Source of the DNA: Sclerurus mexicanus
Lineage: Eukaryota; Chordata; Aves; Passeriformes; Furnariidae
Direction: 5' to 3'
Length of the DNA: 64,000 nt
Assembly (NCBI GenBank): GCA_013396755.1
Contig: VWZF01006664.1
Location: 224,159 to 288,158, forward strand
The stretch's first letter is position 1. The number at the start of each line of letters is the position of its first letter. Below the pieces are notes generated by a model. The model had not been told where the DNA came from. It saw only the letters and a list, made by a program, of their open reading frames with translations, and did no database searches. This document shows, one piece after another, positions 49,501-62,194 of the stretch. The position numbers were made by a program, and so were the translations under genes.

Positions 49501-51339
49501 GAAGATATCTCAAGAAAGGGAAGCTATTTTTCTCCATTATTCTGGCTGCTGGAAAATCCTTGGTTACTGAAAATCCAATCAGGACTAAAGTGGATGACAT
49601 CTACCAGCTGCAGCTATGAAACTTCACTGCAGGACTATACACAGACAGGTTCAGTGCAGGCTGCAGATCTGGCTTTGACAAGTTCTATGGTCTGTTTCTT
49701 TCCCTCTGCATATCTGGCTGCTGCTCTCTGGTAAAGAAATCCTCCCAGAGCTTGAAAACAGGCATGGTGGGGAATGACAGCTGCCAAAATTCTCTGAAAA
49801 TTGCTTCATCAGAGACAAGGCACACGCCTGCCCATCTCAGCTTAAGTCCCTGCCTTGGCTTGTATTCAGATATAGGTGGTACAGATGTGAGAACACAAGA
49901 AGAGTCTCCCTTCCCTTTTCTGAGAGAAAACAAAACAAACAAACCAACAAAAACCCACAACCAAGACAAGCACCAAACCGAATTTTACTCAGCCTTGTGT
50001 TACACCCCAAAGCAGCTGTCCAAAGTGACGTGCCCTACACAGCAAATTAAGCAGTTTAAAATGACCAGGCAAAGAAACACAACGTAAGTAACTTGTATTT
50101 AGCCTGTATTTGTGCAATAGTTCACCCTGGCTTCAAGAGAAAGACTAATAAGCAAGGAGATCTCTATTATTTCAGTGGATCTGGCTTTCAGATTACCACA
50201 ATCCACAGCAACAGATAAAAACCAAATTAAAACCCTTTGCTGACATCTCCTCCTGCAAATTAACCTTTCCCTTCCCTTTTCACTCAGCAGTGTGTCTGAG
50301 ACCCAGCAGCCAATAGTGTCAAATGAAAGACCATCTTCAAGAAGCAACATGAGCCTCTGCCATCCTATCATTGTTTTACAAACATCACAGCTGTATAAAA
50401 ACACACCCATAAGCCAGTAATTCCTCTGTGTTCACCACGTTTTCCTGATGTCCTGTGTTTGTGTCATCATAGAGGTATCAAGAATCTACAAAACAAGTTC
50501 CTTCGCTGCTCCAGCTCCATCTGCTTGTTTTGCCTTGTTAATTGTAAGCTCTCGAAGAGCCATTTGGGGTTTTTTCATTGCATCAGATAAGCAGTGAGTT
50601 CACATTTTTCCCTGTACACCTTTTCATATTTATTCAACATCTTAAGAAAGCTTATCCACACAAACAGTTGTCTCTCAGCTAATATTTGCATTCCTTCTTC
50701 AAGATGAGTCATTTCTTCTTTGTTCCAAACTAATCAGCAGGGCTTAGTATGCCAGTTCCCCTGAATGGGCATATCAGTCAGAAAACCGGCCACTGCACTT
50801 TTCAGCGTGGCTAATACTTGCTAGGAAGGGCTCTGCTTTGTCTCATCAGCTAATAGGAACTAATAGCAGATTAAAATCCGTGACAACAACTTTCACTCGA
50901 CACTTTCTAACCCTTTCAGAACACATTATTTCTTAGCACGTGTCAGAGAGGTAACACATTGCCACCCAAAGATGACCAACAGTAGTGCTATTTAACAAAG
51001 CTGAACAAGACATTAAAAAAAAAGGCTGAACTAACTTGAAATTGCAGGTTGCAAAGATGGATCATCATTAAGAAATTAGAATCTGAACAATTAGAACTCA
51101 TGCTTTAGCTCAGTCTTGAAACAAGTGTCAGTATGATTTTAAGGACCACCAGAAGACAGGCTTCTTGTCTTGATGAAGCACAGGATCATCCCAGAAACAG
51201 GACTGGAATGACTTCCCAGGTCATGAAGGACAACAGATACAGCAATTGGTACATCTCCTCCCAGGCGACTCAGATTTCTTACGTAATTAACAGCAGTCCT
51301 GCTTCGAAAGCCTTCTGCCTCAGAAGGGAGAAGCAAAGC

Positions 51340-52360
51340 CTTGGAGACTGTCTCCCATGGCAAGGTGGGAGCACACAGCTTGGACAGGTGCCCTCTTTGC
51401 TGGATTAAAAACTGGCTGGACAGCCAGGCCCAGGGAGTGGTGGTGAATGGTGCCACATCCAGCTGGTGGCCAACCACTAGTGGGGTTCCCCAAGGGTCAG
51501 TAGTGGGGCACGTGCTGTTTAATATCTTTATTGATTACCTGGACAAGGGGGTCAAGTGCACTCTCAGTCAGTCTGCAGATGACACCAGGCTGGGTGGAAG
51601 TGTTGATCTCCTGGAGGGTAGGAAGGCTCTGCAGAGGGATCTGTACAGGCTGAGGCCAATGGGATGAAGTTCAACACGGCCAAGTGCCGTGCTACACCTG
51701 GGCCACAACAACCCCACGCAATGCTGCAGGCTGGGGGAACAGTGGCTGCCCAGCAGAAAAGGACCTGGGGGTGCTGGTCAACAGCTGGACATGAGCCAGC
51801 AGTGCCCAGGTGGCCAAGAAGGTCAGTGGCATCCTGGCCTGTGTCAGCAATAGCGTGGCCAGCAGGACCAGGGAGTGATTGTCCCTCTGTACTCAGCACT
51901 GGTGAGGCTGCACCTCAAGTCCTGTGTCCAGCTCTGTGTCTCAGTGCAACAAAGACACTGAGGTGCTGGAGAGCGTCCACAGAAGGGCAAAGCAGCCAGT
52001 GAAGGATCCAGAGGGTAAGTGCTACGAGGAGCAGCTGAGGGAGCTGGAGTTGTTCAGCCTGCAAAGGAGGAGGCTCAGGGGTGCTCTCTACAACTACGTG
52101 GTTGTAGGAGATGGGGCACAGCCTCAGGCTGCTGCAGGGAAGGTTCAGCTTGGATATCAGGGAGAACTTCAAGGAAAGGGTTGTCAAGCGTTAGAATGGG
52201 CTGCCCAGGTGGAGTCACCATCCCTGAAGGTGTCCAAGAAACAATCAGACTTGGCAATTAGCACCACAGTTTTGTTCACAAGGTGGTGATTGGTCAAAGG
52301 TTGGACTCAATCATCTTGGAGGTTTTTTTCCCACCTAAAACAGTCTATGGTTCTGTTTTG
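51340..52360 (+). mobile_element. CR1 LINE, 5'-truncated, antisense to HECW1
   Basis: This is a degraded CR1 non-LTR retrotransposon covering the end of the reverse-transcriptase ORF and the 3' tail. Recognisable parts in order are a SGVPQGSVVGHVLFNIFI reverse-transcriptase segment, the catalytic box as SADDTRLGG (51572 onward, normally F/Y-A-D-D), then ctggtgaggctgcacctcaa, ggaggctcaggggtgctctc, aagggttgtcaagcg, gagtcaccatccctg, and the 3' end ggttggactcaatcatcttg. The frame is broken after about 51667, so no protein is made. It is plus-strand, opposite to HECW1. The 5' limit is uncertain; sequence from about 51130 to 51340 is not clearly CR1. Confidence 0.93.
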
Positions 52361-55300
52361 TGACTCCATATCTCAGCGGTACACAAAACCAGGAGGTTGT
52401 TATCCACACTCAGAATTTCCTCTCTCTATACTGTTCTATAAACACACAAAGAACTTCAACTCACGAGTACCAGGGGTTATCAGAGGTCCTGAAAATGCTT
52501 GCCTCTGCCTTCAACACGAATTGAATCTTGTATTAAAAACTGTGCAAGAGAAGATGCAGATCAGAATCCTGTGTCACCTGATGCACCTGGCCTGAAGCAT
52601 TTCATGCCTAAGCACTGCTGGATTCTTACAGCTTCCATGGTCTTGGACTGGCTGGGTACTGGAAAGGATTCACCCTGACAGCATTCCTGTTCCTTTTTTC
52701 CTGATTGAGAAGTGTATTTTTTAAAAAAAATTAAGATTGTGCCAAGTATAAACAGTGCTTTCACTACAGAATAGTCAAACTCCCACAAAAAATGGGTAGA
52801 ACACAACATTCGCTTTTTTAATCCATTAGGAGGCCTTTAGTACACCTGGTGAGACTTAAATCAATGTGCACAAAATTGGCAACAACAAAACAAACCGACA
52901 AATGCTGGGGGAAAGGGCAGAAATAATCTCTTTTGGAAAGCAGCAGCAAAGTAGATATTTTTGCAACTCCTGAACTGATACAGGCTGGGAAGCTGTGCCG
53001 TGTAGCCTAAACTACCCCTAGCAATTTATCTGGTGTTCACCCACCACCACATTCGTGCCCTATCACAGCAGGTAACTCCTAGAAGGGAGGACGCAGGAGG
53101 AGCTTCATTCAGAAGCTGTCACATTCACCTCTGATGCCACAGGTCGAAATCCTTCCTTCCTTCCTCAACACCACTAAAATATCTGCCCTCAGACCCACGG
53201 GGTGATGTCAGGAACTGCACTGTTTTTCATTACTCTGACCAGATGCAGGAGGCAGCGGCTGAGACTGTAAAAGGCCAAAGCAAGGATAATTACACCAGTG
53301 CAGTGTGCTGAGCAGGCACTGGTCCCTCCATAATTTACTAACCTACAAAAGGGAGTAATAGGATGTGCAGATATTACTATGGCCATTATGTGACCGTAAC
53401 AAGAGACATTCCGAAAGCAAGTGGCTGGGAAATACCAGACACATATTGAACCCATTAACAAATAAATGGCTTGTGTAATGGTCTTCTCGGTGCTGCTGAA
53501 ATAAAATCGCTCCAGTCCCATCTGTTACACTCCTTCACTTCAACTCTGTGCTGCACTGCAAGCCTGCTAATGAAGCCACTCCACATCTACATTTAGAAGT
53601 TCACACAGGATCAGATGCCCAGTAAGGTTAAATTTGACCTAAGTGTTTTCGGAGAAATTAGGGCAACAAGGGAGAAGCTCAAAATTGGTGCAAGTGACCT
53701 GCAGAGTGAAGATTAGGCTGTGGTCAGTGACACCTGGGGATGGCCCAGCAGCTCCCCAGTTACTGCTGCTTAATTAGAGACCATGAGAGGGCAAGAAATG
53801 GACAACATTTTAATGGAACCTGCATTAACCCTGGCTTTTGTTCTGTGCTACTCTGCTTTAGAGCTGCAGGACTGCACATTTACACTACCACAGCGGGAAA
53901 AAGCCTGATGGATGAGCACTTAGAGAGTTATTTTACTTCCTAACTTAGAAGATGCCAGCTTCTTTACTGTGTCAACTCTTTCCCGTTTAAATGCATTGCA
54001 GCTGTGCCTACAGCAGTGCATCACGTGTGAAGCTACTAGGAATTTAAGCAGGTCTGCACTGGTAAAAGAGGACTAAGGAGGACAGTGCCAGGATCTCCCC
54101 AACTTCCACCTCAGATCACCCCCAGTGCACCGAAAGGACACCTGCACACAGCCTGTCGCTGCTGGTGTCCCCCACGTACACTGGATGTAAGGGCTGGTCC
54201 GTGCCCTCCCAGACTACCTGGATGCAGCCAAAGGGCACTGGCTGCCGATGCCTCGGTGACACGTGCAGGGTCAGCGTGCTGAGTGTCCCCCTTGGTGACA
54301 AGGACTTCATTCCAGGGATCTGTGCTGTCCCCTGCCCTGCCACCACAGCAGCTGCTCCCTCCCCTCCTCCCCGATGGGTGCAGCCCTCGAAGGCGCGTGG
54401 GAAACGTGACAGTGGATTTGTGCAGACAAAAAACACTGAAGAGTATTTTGGGTGCATTTCTTGCACGAGGACTTTTCCAATTCGTTCTGATTTTTGATGC
54501 CAAGCCTAATTTTAGGTACTTGGACTTGAAATTCCATTATGGTGATCAAATACACAACATCTCCATCTTTCACACGGATGGATCGGGAAATTATGAAGAC
54601 TGCAAAATTAAGTAACATTTAAATATGTGAACAGCTGTGTGCTGGAAAGCAGAGACGTTCCTCCCAGGCTGGAGCAATAAAAATGCACATACCTGCACGG
54701 TGAGAGTTATGGGCTGCTGCTCAGGAAATCGATGCTGATGCTCACAAGGAAAATTGTTTGTACCTCCCCTGCTCAATTTGGGCTTGTTAGAAAATAAATT
54801 ATGAACACTTAACTCTCCTAAAGGGTGTAAATCTATGAACAGGTGGTGATAGGAGTTTCAACCACACCAAGTTCAAAAATCAATATCAAGATAGAGAAAA
54901 AAAGCCACCAGGAGCATGGACCTGAATCATTTCTTACTGTAGCTATTCACATATCTGGAATCTGTCATGATGAAAATGCAAGTAACCAGTTCTGGTCTGT
55001 TTTGAAAGATTCTGCCAATTTGAAAGAAAATAATGAAGCATTTCCACTAAGGTCAGTGAGGTTTCAGCACATGCTCTGCCCCTTCACTGAATCAGGACTC
55101 TAAAAGGAAGTAGTATTGGACAACACTCAGAAAAGACCTTCATTGCAAATGAGTTTTCTTAGTATTTAAAGAAAATCTCAACCTTCCCAATTACAAAAGT
55201 GAGTGGAGGAAATAAAAGGAAGGAAAGGGTAATTATTTATAACACAGTGACTATAGTTATGCTGCAATCAGAGGGCCAATTACACCCTGGTTACGCTTTC

Positions 55301-55813
55301 CAACTCCACTAATTCATACAAATGGAGTGCTTGCTACATGACAGGGTAATTGCAGTGTAAATACAATAGTCTTCATATAACTGGATACTGAAAAAGCGCC
55401 CGTGTTACTGAGGTGGCAATAAGAATTAATTTGGACGTGTCATTAACCTTCAAATTCTTTGAATCAGTGATAATTAGGATATAGAAAAGCATAACCAAAA
55501 ATGTAATTACATTGAACTAAGGGCTCAACTGTGCAAGTGTTAAGAGGCTGCTCATGGGAGTGTAAGTGTGCTTGAGCATCCCCAAATCAGGCTGTAAAAC
55601 ACTACTATGGTTTTACAGCGAAGCAATACGGAGGTGAAAAAAATAATTAATGACATTTTTTCAGCTGTAAAAAGCATGCTGAGCGCTGTTCTGACACCAG
55701 AAGTAATTCCCTTGCAGTTTGTAGCCAGGGTGGACGTGTCAAATTCCACGAGGAAACCCAGCCTTCCCTTTGAACGCATGTTAGCATGTAGTGGCTGGTG
55801 TATCCATCCTCTA

Positions 55814-55826
55814 GAACGTTCCAGAA
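55814..55826. promoter_or_regulatory. Perfect three-site heat-shock-element-like motif
   Basis: The sequence GAAcgTTCcaGAA fits the nGAAnnTTCnnGAAn consensus for heat-shock factor exactly. About 0.5 such matches are expected by chance in 64 kb over both orientations, so by itself it is only a candidate. It lies deep in intron E1-E2. Confidence 0.25.
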
Positions 55827-57000
55827 CAAGCACACAATGAGTGCAGACAGGGCTTTGTAACATGAAAGTGCTAATACTTCCTGTGCACACAAAACCTTTC
55901 TCAATTCCCTGCTAAGATACCACTAAACTTCTTCATTCTACCTCTGAGCAGCTCACTGCGAGCTACGACCCCTCCTTAACTCCAGCCACCACCATGTTCC
56001 TTCGTACGCACAAATGACCCAGTTGCTCCTTGAATGCTTCCAGGAAACCAGTGACACGCAGAATTCTCTGGTGAAATGCTGAAGCAACTCCCCAGCCAGT
56101 GTAATAAATAATGCAGAGATCCACGTGCTCACGTCCTACCACGATGCCAGCCCACACCAGTGTCACCGTGACAGGCGTGCTGGGGACTGCAGTGCTGCTG
56201 TTGTGAAGGAAATCCCACAGCAGGAGAAAACAAAAAGTGGGAAGGTATTTCCGACAGATGACAAGGTCACTCTCCTCCCACAGTTTATGGATCAGCTACT
56301 TTTTATCACAATTAGTCATCTCAAATAGGTAATCAGTGGAATAATCCACCCTCTTTCAGCAACTGTTTCTTTAGCATGTGCATTTTCTGTTGGGTGCCCT
56401 TATACACTGGAAAAGGACTGCATCCTGCCAGGGAGCACTTTGAATTTGACTGCTGGAATCCACACCTCCTTCCAGCTGAGTAATTCCAGGCATTTCCCCT
56501 GCTCATTTGGGCTTGATTCTTTTTCATTCCTGAATGACTCCATCTCCTTTGCAAGTAACAGGAGGAGACATACACAGGGATGGATAGAATATAGGTGGTA
56601 CTACTAAACAGTGCTGTTCCTTGCCTTGTATTTGAAGGCAGCTGCAGCTGGGGGAGCTCTGACTGCTTTTCATCTCAAGATAAGGGAAGGGGATTCTCTT
56701 GCTCGCTCCTGACAAACACCCGAAGTCACCTCAGCATTCCCACATCATCCAGTGCTGCTTCCCTCCCTGGAACTGCTGAGCCTTCCAAGGTACACCGCTT
56801 ACACTTGGGAAAGATGTACCCACTCTGCATTCTTTGCTGTGATTAATTGCAGCAGCCTGATGTTGTGTTTTCCATAAACTTTTTTTTAACCTCAATTGCT
56901 GAACAGTGCAGAAGCCACTAGAAGCTTCTGTTCCCTCTTTATTCACTGTTTCTTGAAGTCCAATTATTCCTTCGCTCTCAAAATCAGACTGTTAAGACTA

Positions 57001-57300
57001 ACTCTGCAGTGATGTCTCACGAAGGCGCAGAGTTTAAAACTCACCTATCACAGAGTCAGCCACGAAGTGATAAGGACACGGCGGAGATTTTTAAATCCAG
57101 CCTTCAAGACAGAATGAGAGCTGGAGCTGCACGCACACGGAGTCTCTCACGAAGCCCCTGTTGCAGCACATGCACGGCAATGAGGCAGAATGCTCCATCA
57201 CCGGGCACTCCTGGCAGCCCACGCCGTGACGTGACAGCACGTCATGCCAATATTTGTGGCAGGAAGTCCTCGGGGACCATCAGTCACCACTCAAGCAGTA
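57001..57300. promoter_or_regulatory. CpG-dense patch with TGACGTG inverted repeat
   Basis: About 15 CpGs occur in 300 bp at roughly 53% G+C (observed/expected about 0.7 by hand count). At 57227-57244 it contains TGACGTG-acag-CACGTCA, a perfect 7-bp inverted repeat in which each arm is a CREB/ATF-type half site. This is a candidate enhancer within intron E1-E2; no transcript is implied. Confidence 0.35.
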
Positions 57301-58380
57301 ATCCCTGCTGTGGGAGACCTGGCTGAGGCAGCACTGCCACACAAGCACAGCTCAGAGAAGGTCCCTTTCAATAATTAGCTCCAATTTACACAGCTCTCCC
57401 CGCGATGTGAAGTGCATTTGATGAGGGCCACCGAGACAAACTGTGGCGTGAAGCTCCAGAGGTTCAATCGGCAGAGGCTCCTTGCATCACATACACAGCC
57501 ACTGAATGCTCCCAGTTTAGTGAAGACATTTGTCCTCAGGCTAAAGCGTTGATTCTCCACTTACTGTCTTTTAATTGTGATGTATCCAATTCATCTTTTT
57601 AGGCTACAAGCTCGTAGGGGAAAAGGCTCTTCTTCATTCTGTATGCTGTTCTCATGCCAGCTTTATTTTTGTGTGAGGAAACCACGTTCAGGTTAAATCA
57701 TTTTCATATTAGCAAAATAACACTTTCCTATTGCTAGAATTAATTGCTGTAACCCACATTTTTTCCTGCAACAATGTCTGATGCAAAGATGAATCAGTGC
57801 AGACAACATTATGAATAAATGAATAGTAACAAATAGAGGAACATTCCAGATGTTGCAAAAATGTTCTTTTCTACTCAGAAACCGTTTGCTCGCCCATACC
57901 ATGGTAATGTTTATATTTTATTAGTATAAACTCCTTTGCACAAACAACACTGCTTTCCACTACTCCTGAAAAAGAGAAGCTAGCAGGATGTTGGGGTTTT
58001 TCCCCTCTTTTCCCAGAATTGCAGGTGCTCTGCTTTACTGCCATTACCCCCAGGCCTATCTGCTGCTCCAAATCCACATTTATGCTCCTGCCACGTATGA
58101 ACTGGCCAAAGTGCACAGCCCTTCATTCCCAGATATTCAAGCCTGACGATTCACAGGCAATAAAACGTGACAGGACTTTCCACCGACAAACGAACCTCAG
58201 GGCATCCCAATCAGCAGGCGAGGCAGCTCTAATAACTGGGTTACAGCGCAAGGAGAGAAACTCAAATGGAGCAGAACATTCAGAAGACAAGAAACGCGAG
58301 ATGCTGCTCAGCCTAAAGCACCACTGGTGCCTCACAAAGGCATCCAACTAACACAGCGACTTTTTCCCCCCCTTTGGAAG

Positions 58381-58720
58381 CAGGATTCCTTTCAACTGCT
58401 CGTGAAAGGCAGACTCAGCGAATGGCAGCCGCTCACAGCCCCCAGCACGGCTGCTTGGAGCTCCTCTTCCCCTTCCAGTGGCAGCAAACTGCAGGCGGAC
58501 ACACGGTGAAGGGGGTTTGTTGTTGCTGCTGTTTGAAATCGCAGCCTGAGGATGCTGCTGGTTCCCAGTGCCTGCAGGTCTCGCTGACGGGCAGCACAGG
58601 GCACACACCGAGCAGCTGCTGCCCCTGCCACGGGAGGTGCCAGGCACTCAGAACCCACCTGGGTGGCTCTGGCGTCAGCTCCAGATGGATTTGTGCTAGC
58701 AGTGGAAACGCTGTCCCCGG
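58381..58720. other. GC- and CpG-enriched intronic patch
   Basis: About 14 CpGs in 340 bp and long open frames on both strands at once (plus 58374-58859 and minus 58433-58819) set this stretch apart from neighbouring intron. The dual-strand openness is what high GC and few stop codons produce by chance, and neither protein resembles a family I know. It may be a regulatory element or simply GC-rich unique sequence. Confidence 0.35.
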
Positions 58721-61290
58721 AAGGTCACCTGTCCCCAAAATGCTGCTTCTCAAAGGGCACCTGCTCTGGATCTTTCTCCTAAACTGCGCCAAAAGGAAAG
58801 GTTTGCTCGTGTCAAACACACAAAGCCTCGTTCCATCTGTCCCCCTCCTGACAGCCTAAGCTTCAGACTGGATTTGCCATGCTGTCACTACAATGGCAAA
58901 ATTCTCTTTGGTCCAAGGCAACCATCTTTTCAAAAAGCTTCAGCCTCTACACCCACAGCAGGATCCCTAATGAGATTTTCTCCCAGCAAAACTATTTTTT
59001 CTAACACACTTAGGTCCCTCAGCCACTGCTAAAACTCCTACTGACTGCAACAGAGAGTAAATTTCCAAGCACAGACCACAGGATCCCTTCTTCCAGCAGA
59101 AAGGATGTCAGGAGCCTACCCCAGGATCCGAAGGCAGTTTCCCCTGAGTAGCAGAGCCCCTCTCTGCACCCAGCCCCCAGCAGCTGGAAGAACACAGCTC
59201 TTGCTGGTACTCTAAGAAACACCATGCCTGGGACCCCAAGGCAGTGCTCTGAATCACTGGAGCAAGGAAAATAACGGAGGAATTCCAATTCCATCGAGAA
59301 GGGCCCTGTGTGTCAAGTCTCACCAGGGTGAGAAGTCGCAGGGACCTCAGACGAGCCACGGGCATGGCACTAGATTGTCATGGCCCTTCACTGATCCCCC
59401 ACGGGAATTGGGGAAAACAAGGTACTGCTTTCCTGCTCAGCTGTATTCAGACTGTGATGAAAGACACAGGAAAACCAAAGAGATGGGGCTGCCCCCAGTA
59501 AACATCACTGTGCATCTGCTCTCTGACGGGAGAAGGGGAAGCACAGCAAAGAACAAACTAGAATACCTGCTGCTTCTCTCAGGCAAGAGTTCTCTGACCA
59601 TTGCTCCAAGACAGTATTTAGGAAAAAAAAGAGGTTTTAAAATGGATAGAGAAGTTCATTTGGGGATTTCTTGAGCACTTTCTCCCTCTCTCCTTTAACT
59701 TAAAGAAAGCAAATTCCATTAGTGAAATTAGTGAAATCACAGTCAAAATGTGAGTGCAGTTCTAAAGGCATTAACCAAGCCCCAGCAGAGCCACAGGGGA
59801 GCCAAGCAAAGGTTAGGGCTGGGCATATCCCTCACTATCCCCTTCCCCATCTGGGCAGTGACACCACCTGCCAATGGTGCAGGATGCTGTGAAACATTCA
59901 AAAACTTCAGTAATAAAGGTTGGGCAGGTACTGCAGCCAGCCAGATGGAGAAAGCCATCTGATGGTGTCAGCTGGGGCTGCAGTCTGGAGGATCTCACAT
60001 CACTGAAAGCTCTCACACGGGCAGGAGTCAGCCCAGTATTCTTCTCTAAACCCTAAAGGGAGTTTTCAAATCTCTAACACCTTTCCCCCTCTCTTTGCAC
60101 TCGCACAGAAGGGTCCATCCAGGTTCATAGCACATAACCTTTGTTGCCATTCCCTTGCTTTTGCTGTCTTCACTTAGTATTTGCCTTACAATGCACCAAA
60201 TAAGTCACAGCAAAACAATGAGGGGAGAACAACAGAGAAGAAGATGCTGTGCCTACAACACCGCTGGCCCCTCTGGTCTGCAGGAAACCACAGGGGCTAT
60301 TTTGCAACCCAGAAGGGCAGGGAAAACTACAAGATGATAGAAAAAGAATGCTATTTCCAAGGACACTTTGGCCCTCAAAGAGAAAACTGTTATCTGATAC
60401 CACTTTTAATTGTCTTTTATTTTTCAGCCATGTACAGTACACTCAACTAAAGGTCATAAGAGGTGGTTCTCATCTGATTTCTGTGGAAGACCGTGAGTAC
60501 TGCAGGAAGAGGATTTTCTTGTGTTTGAAAGTCTTGCTCAGCTGAAGTGAATGGCTTTTTATTTCCCCAGATATACGTATGTAAAGGCCTCAGCTGAAGA
60601 ACTCAGATTACATATTTGCATATTACAAAGGCACAGGTCCTCAGACATTTTTCTACTAACTCCATACATACTGCTGATAGTTGATAACAAAAGAGTAACC
60701 CTTCCATACTAGATTTGAGAAATTTGCTTAATTAGTTCCAACTCAGGTCTAAGACATGATGTGAATAATGCAAAAAAATTATTCTCATCTCTCAGCCTAC
60801 TGGTATTTATTGCCTTGGGTGGCTGCCTTACCTTCCAGACAAGACAGGGACTAAATCAATGGCATAGATTGTCCCCCCCGAATTCATAACTGGGAAATTA
60901 ACAGCAAGTCCTGAGTCAACAAGACATGACTCACTACAGGCTAAAAAGAACTTTTTCAGCATCCCACACAACGAAGATATCCAAGGCCACATCAGAATGT
61001 TCCTCTGAAGGCAGCTGAAGGAAACTGTCCAGGCTCTAAAACTGATGAATGGTGTCACCGTGAGCACAATGGGACAAGGATGCCTTTTATTCCTAAAGGA
61101 TGTGCCAACAGCCCCTATCCAGCATCCAGTTTGCAGCTGTTGTGGGCATCAAAAAGGCAAAGAGAAACCACCAAAGTCTTTTCTCTAGGGTGAAAAAATT
61201 AATCCTTCCTGGCCCTGGTGGAATGAGATGCAGCCAATACACAGCATGGGAGACTTTTCAGCTGTTCTAGAAATATTAACTGGAGGCTGA

Positions 61291-61360
61291 TAAAAAACCC
61301 AAAACAAACCAAAACAAAAAAACCCCAACCAACCAACAAAAAAACCCCAACCAAAATAAA
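61291..61360. repeat. A/C-rich low-complexity tract (G/T-rich on the HECW1 sense strand)
   Basis: The plus strand is composed of aaaacc and ccccaacc units with a-runs. In the transcribed direction it reads ggttgggg, a T run, gttggttggttgggg, which could form a two-tetrad G-quadruplex in the pre-mRNA. It lies about 830-900 nt after the E1 donor. Confidence 0.8.
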
Positions 61361-62194
61361 GGTTAACAATTTAAGCTTCAGTCACGTCCACTGAAACCTA
61401 CACACCCCCCCAGGTAAGACAGTTCTTTCCTGAAACAACTTCCAGACCACACAATATCTGAGCTCGTCTTTTTCTTATGCTGCTTGGACTACAACTCCTC
61501 AGCTCGTGCAAGTCTCTGCCAAGCCTGGCAGACAGTGAGACACTTTCAGCAAGGCCAGACAAGCTTTGGAGGTCACCAAGTCTCTCTGCAGGCTTCTAAA
61601 AAAACGGTTCAGACTCAGGTGATGAAATTTTCCAATACCGGGCGAGATATACAGCATTTTCAATCCATTTGAGCCACAGAGCTTTGCTAAGCTCTAGCAA
61701 ATCAAAACTGCTCTCAATGAAGTCTCAGTTTGACAAAAATGATGTTCAGCCCTTTGACAGGTCCTGAGTGCTGCTTCTTACCACTGATGGAGCACATCGC
61801 AGTGTGGCTGCTCCTGCAACTCAGCAGCACTGCTGTGAAAATGCTCATAGCTCAATTTTCAAAAAAGCACCTTAAAAGAGGAAATTCTTTTCCCTCTTCT
61901 GGACACTTACTGTATTTACGGCCCAAGGATCCCAAACCCTCTAGAGGTATCACTCAAACCTCACAACACCCAGCAGAGAGAACAGGATGCAGCTTGAATC
62001 TGCATCTTCCTGGCATACAAACCCACATCTTCACTGAAAGAGCACACATTTCCCTGGACCACAGTGCACTGAAGAGCAAATCTGATGTTCAGTTTTGATA
62101 AAAAGGGTACACAGAGCAGGCAGGGAAAGCAAGGTCTAGCACAGTGACAAACAAGGGACACACACGGGCAAAATAAAGCGGTGGAATAACTTAC

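Larger units (their letters stand above)
38661..62194 (-). other. HECW1 intron E1-E2 (23.5 kb)
   Basis: This is the longest intron in the window. It contains a CR1 copy in plus orientation (about 51340-52360), an older CR1 fragment (about 46064-46415), a 21-bp duplication (46553-46594), CpG-dense patches (57001-57300 and 58381-58720), an A/C-rich tract (61291-61360) and a perfect three-site heat-shock-like motif (55814-55826). No nested gene could be supported: open frames are short, lack homology I recognise, and overlap on both strands. Confidence 0.85.

Noticed and set aside
51133..52289. A possibly active reverse transcriptase gene
   Set aside because: The CR1 frame is interrupted after about 51667, the element is 5'-truncated, and the catalytic box has a Ser in place of the aromatic residue.
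54085..54615. Overlapping open frames of about 65-130 codons on both strands
   Set aside because: Local GC richness with no recognisable protein, no consistent splice sites and equal openness on both strands.
58374..58859. 161-codon plus-strand open frame
   Set aside because: It starts at a non-ATG codon, overlaps an equally open minus-strand frame, and resembles no known protein; kept only as a composition anomaly.
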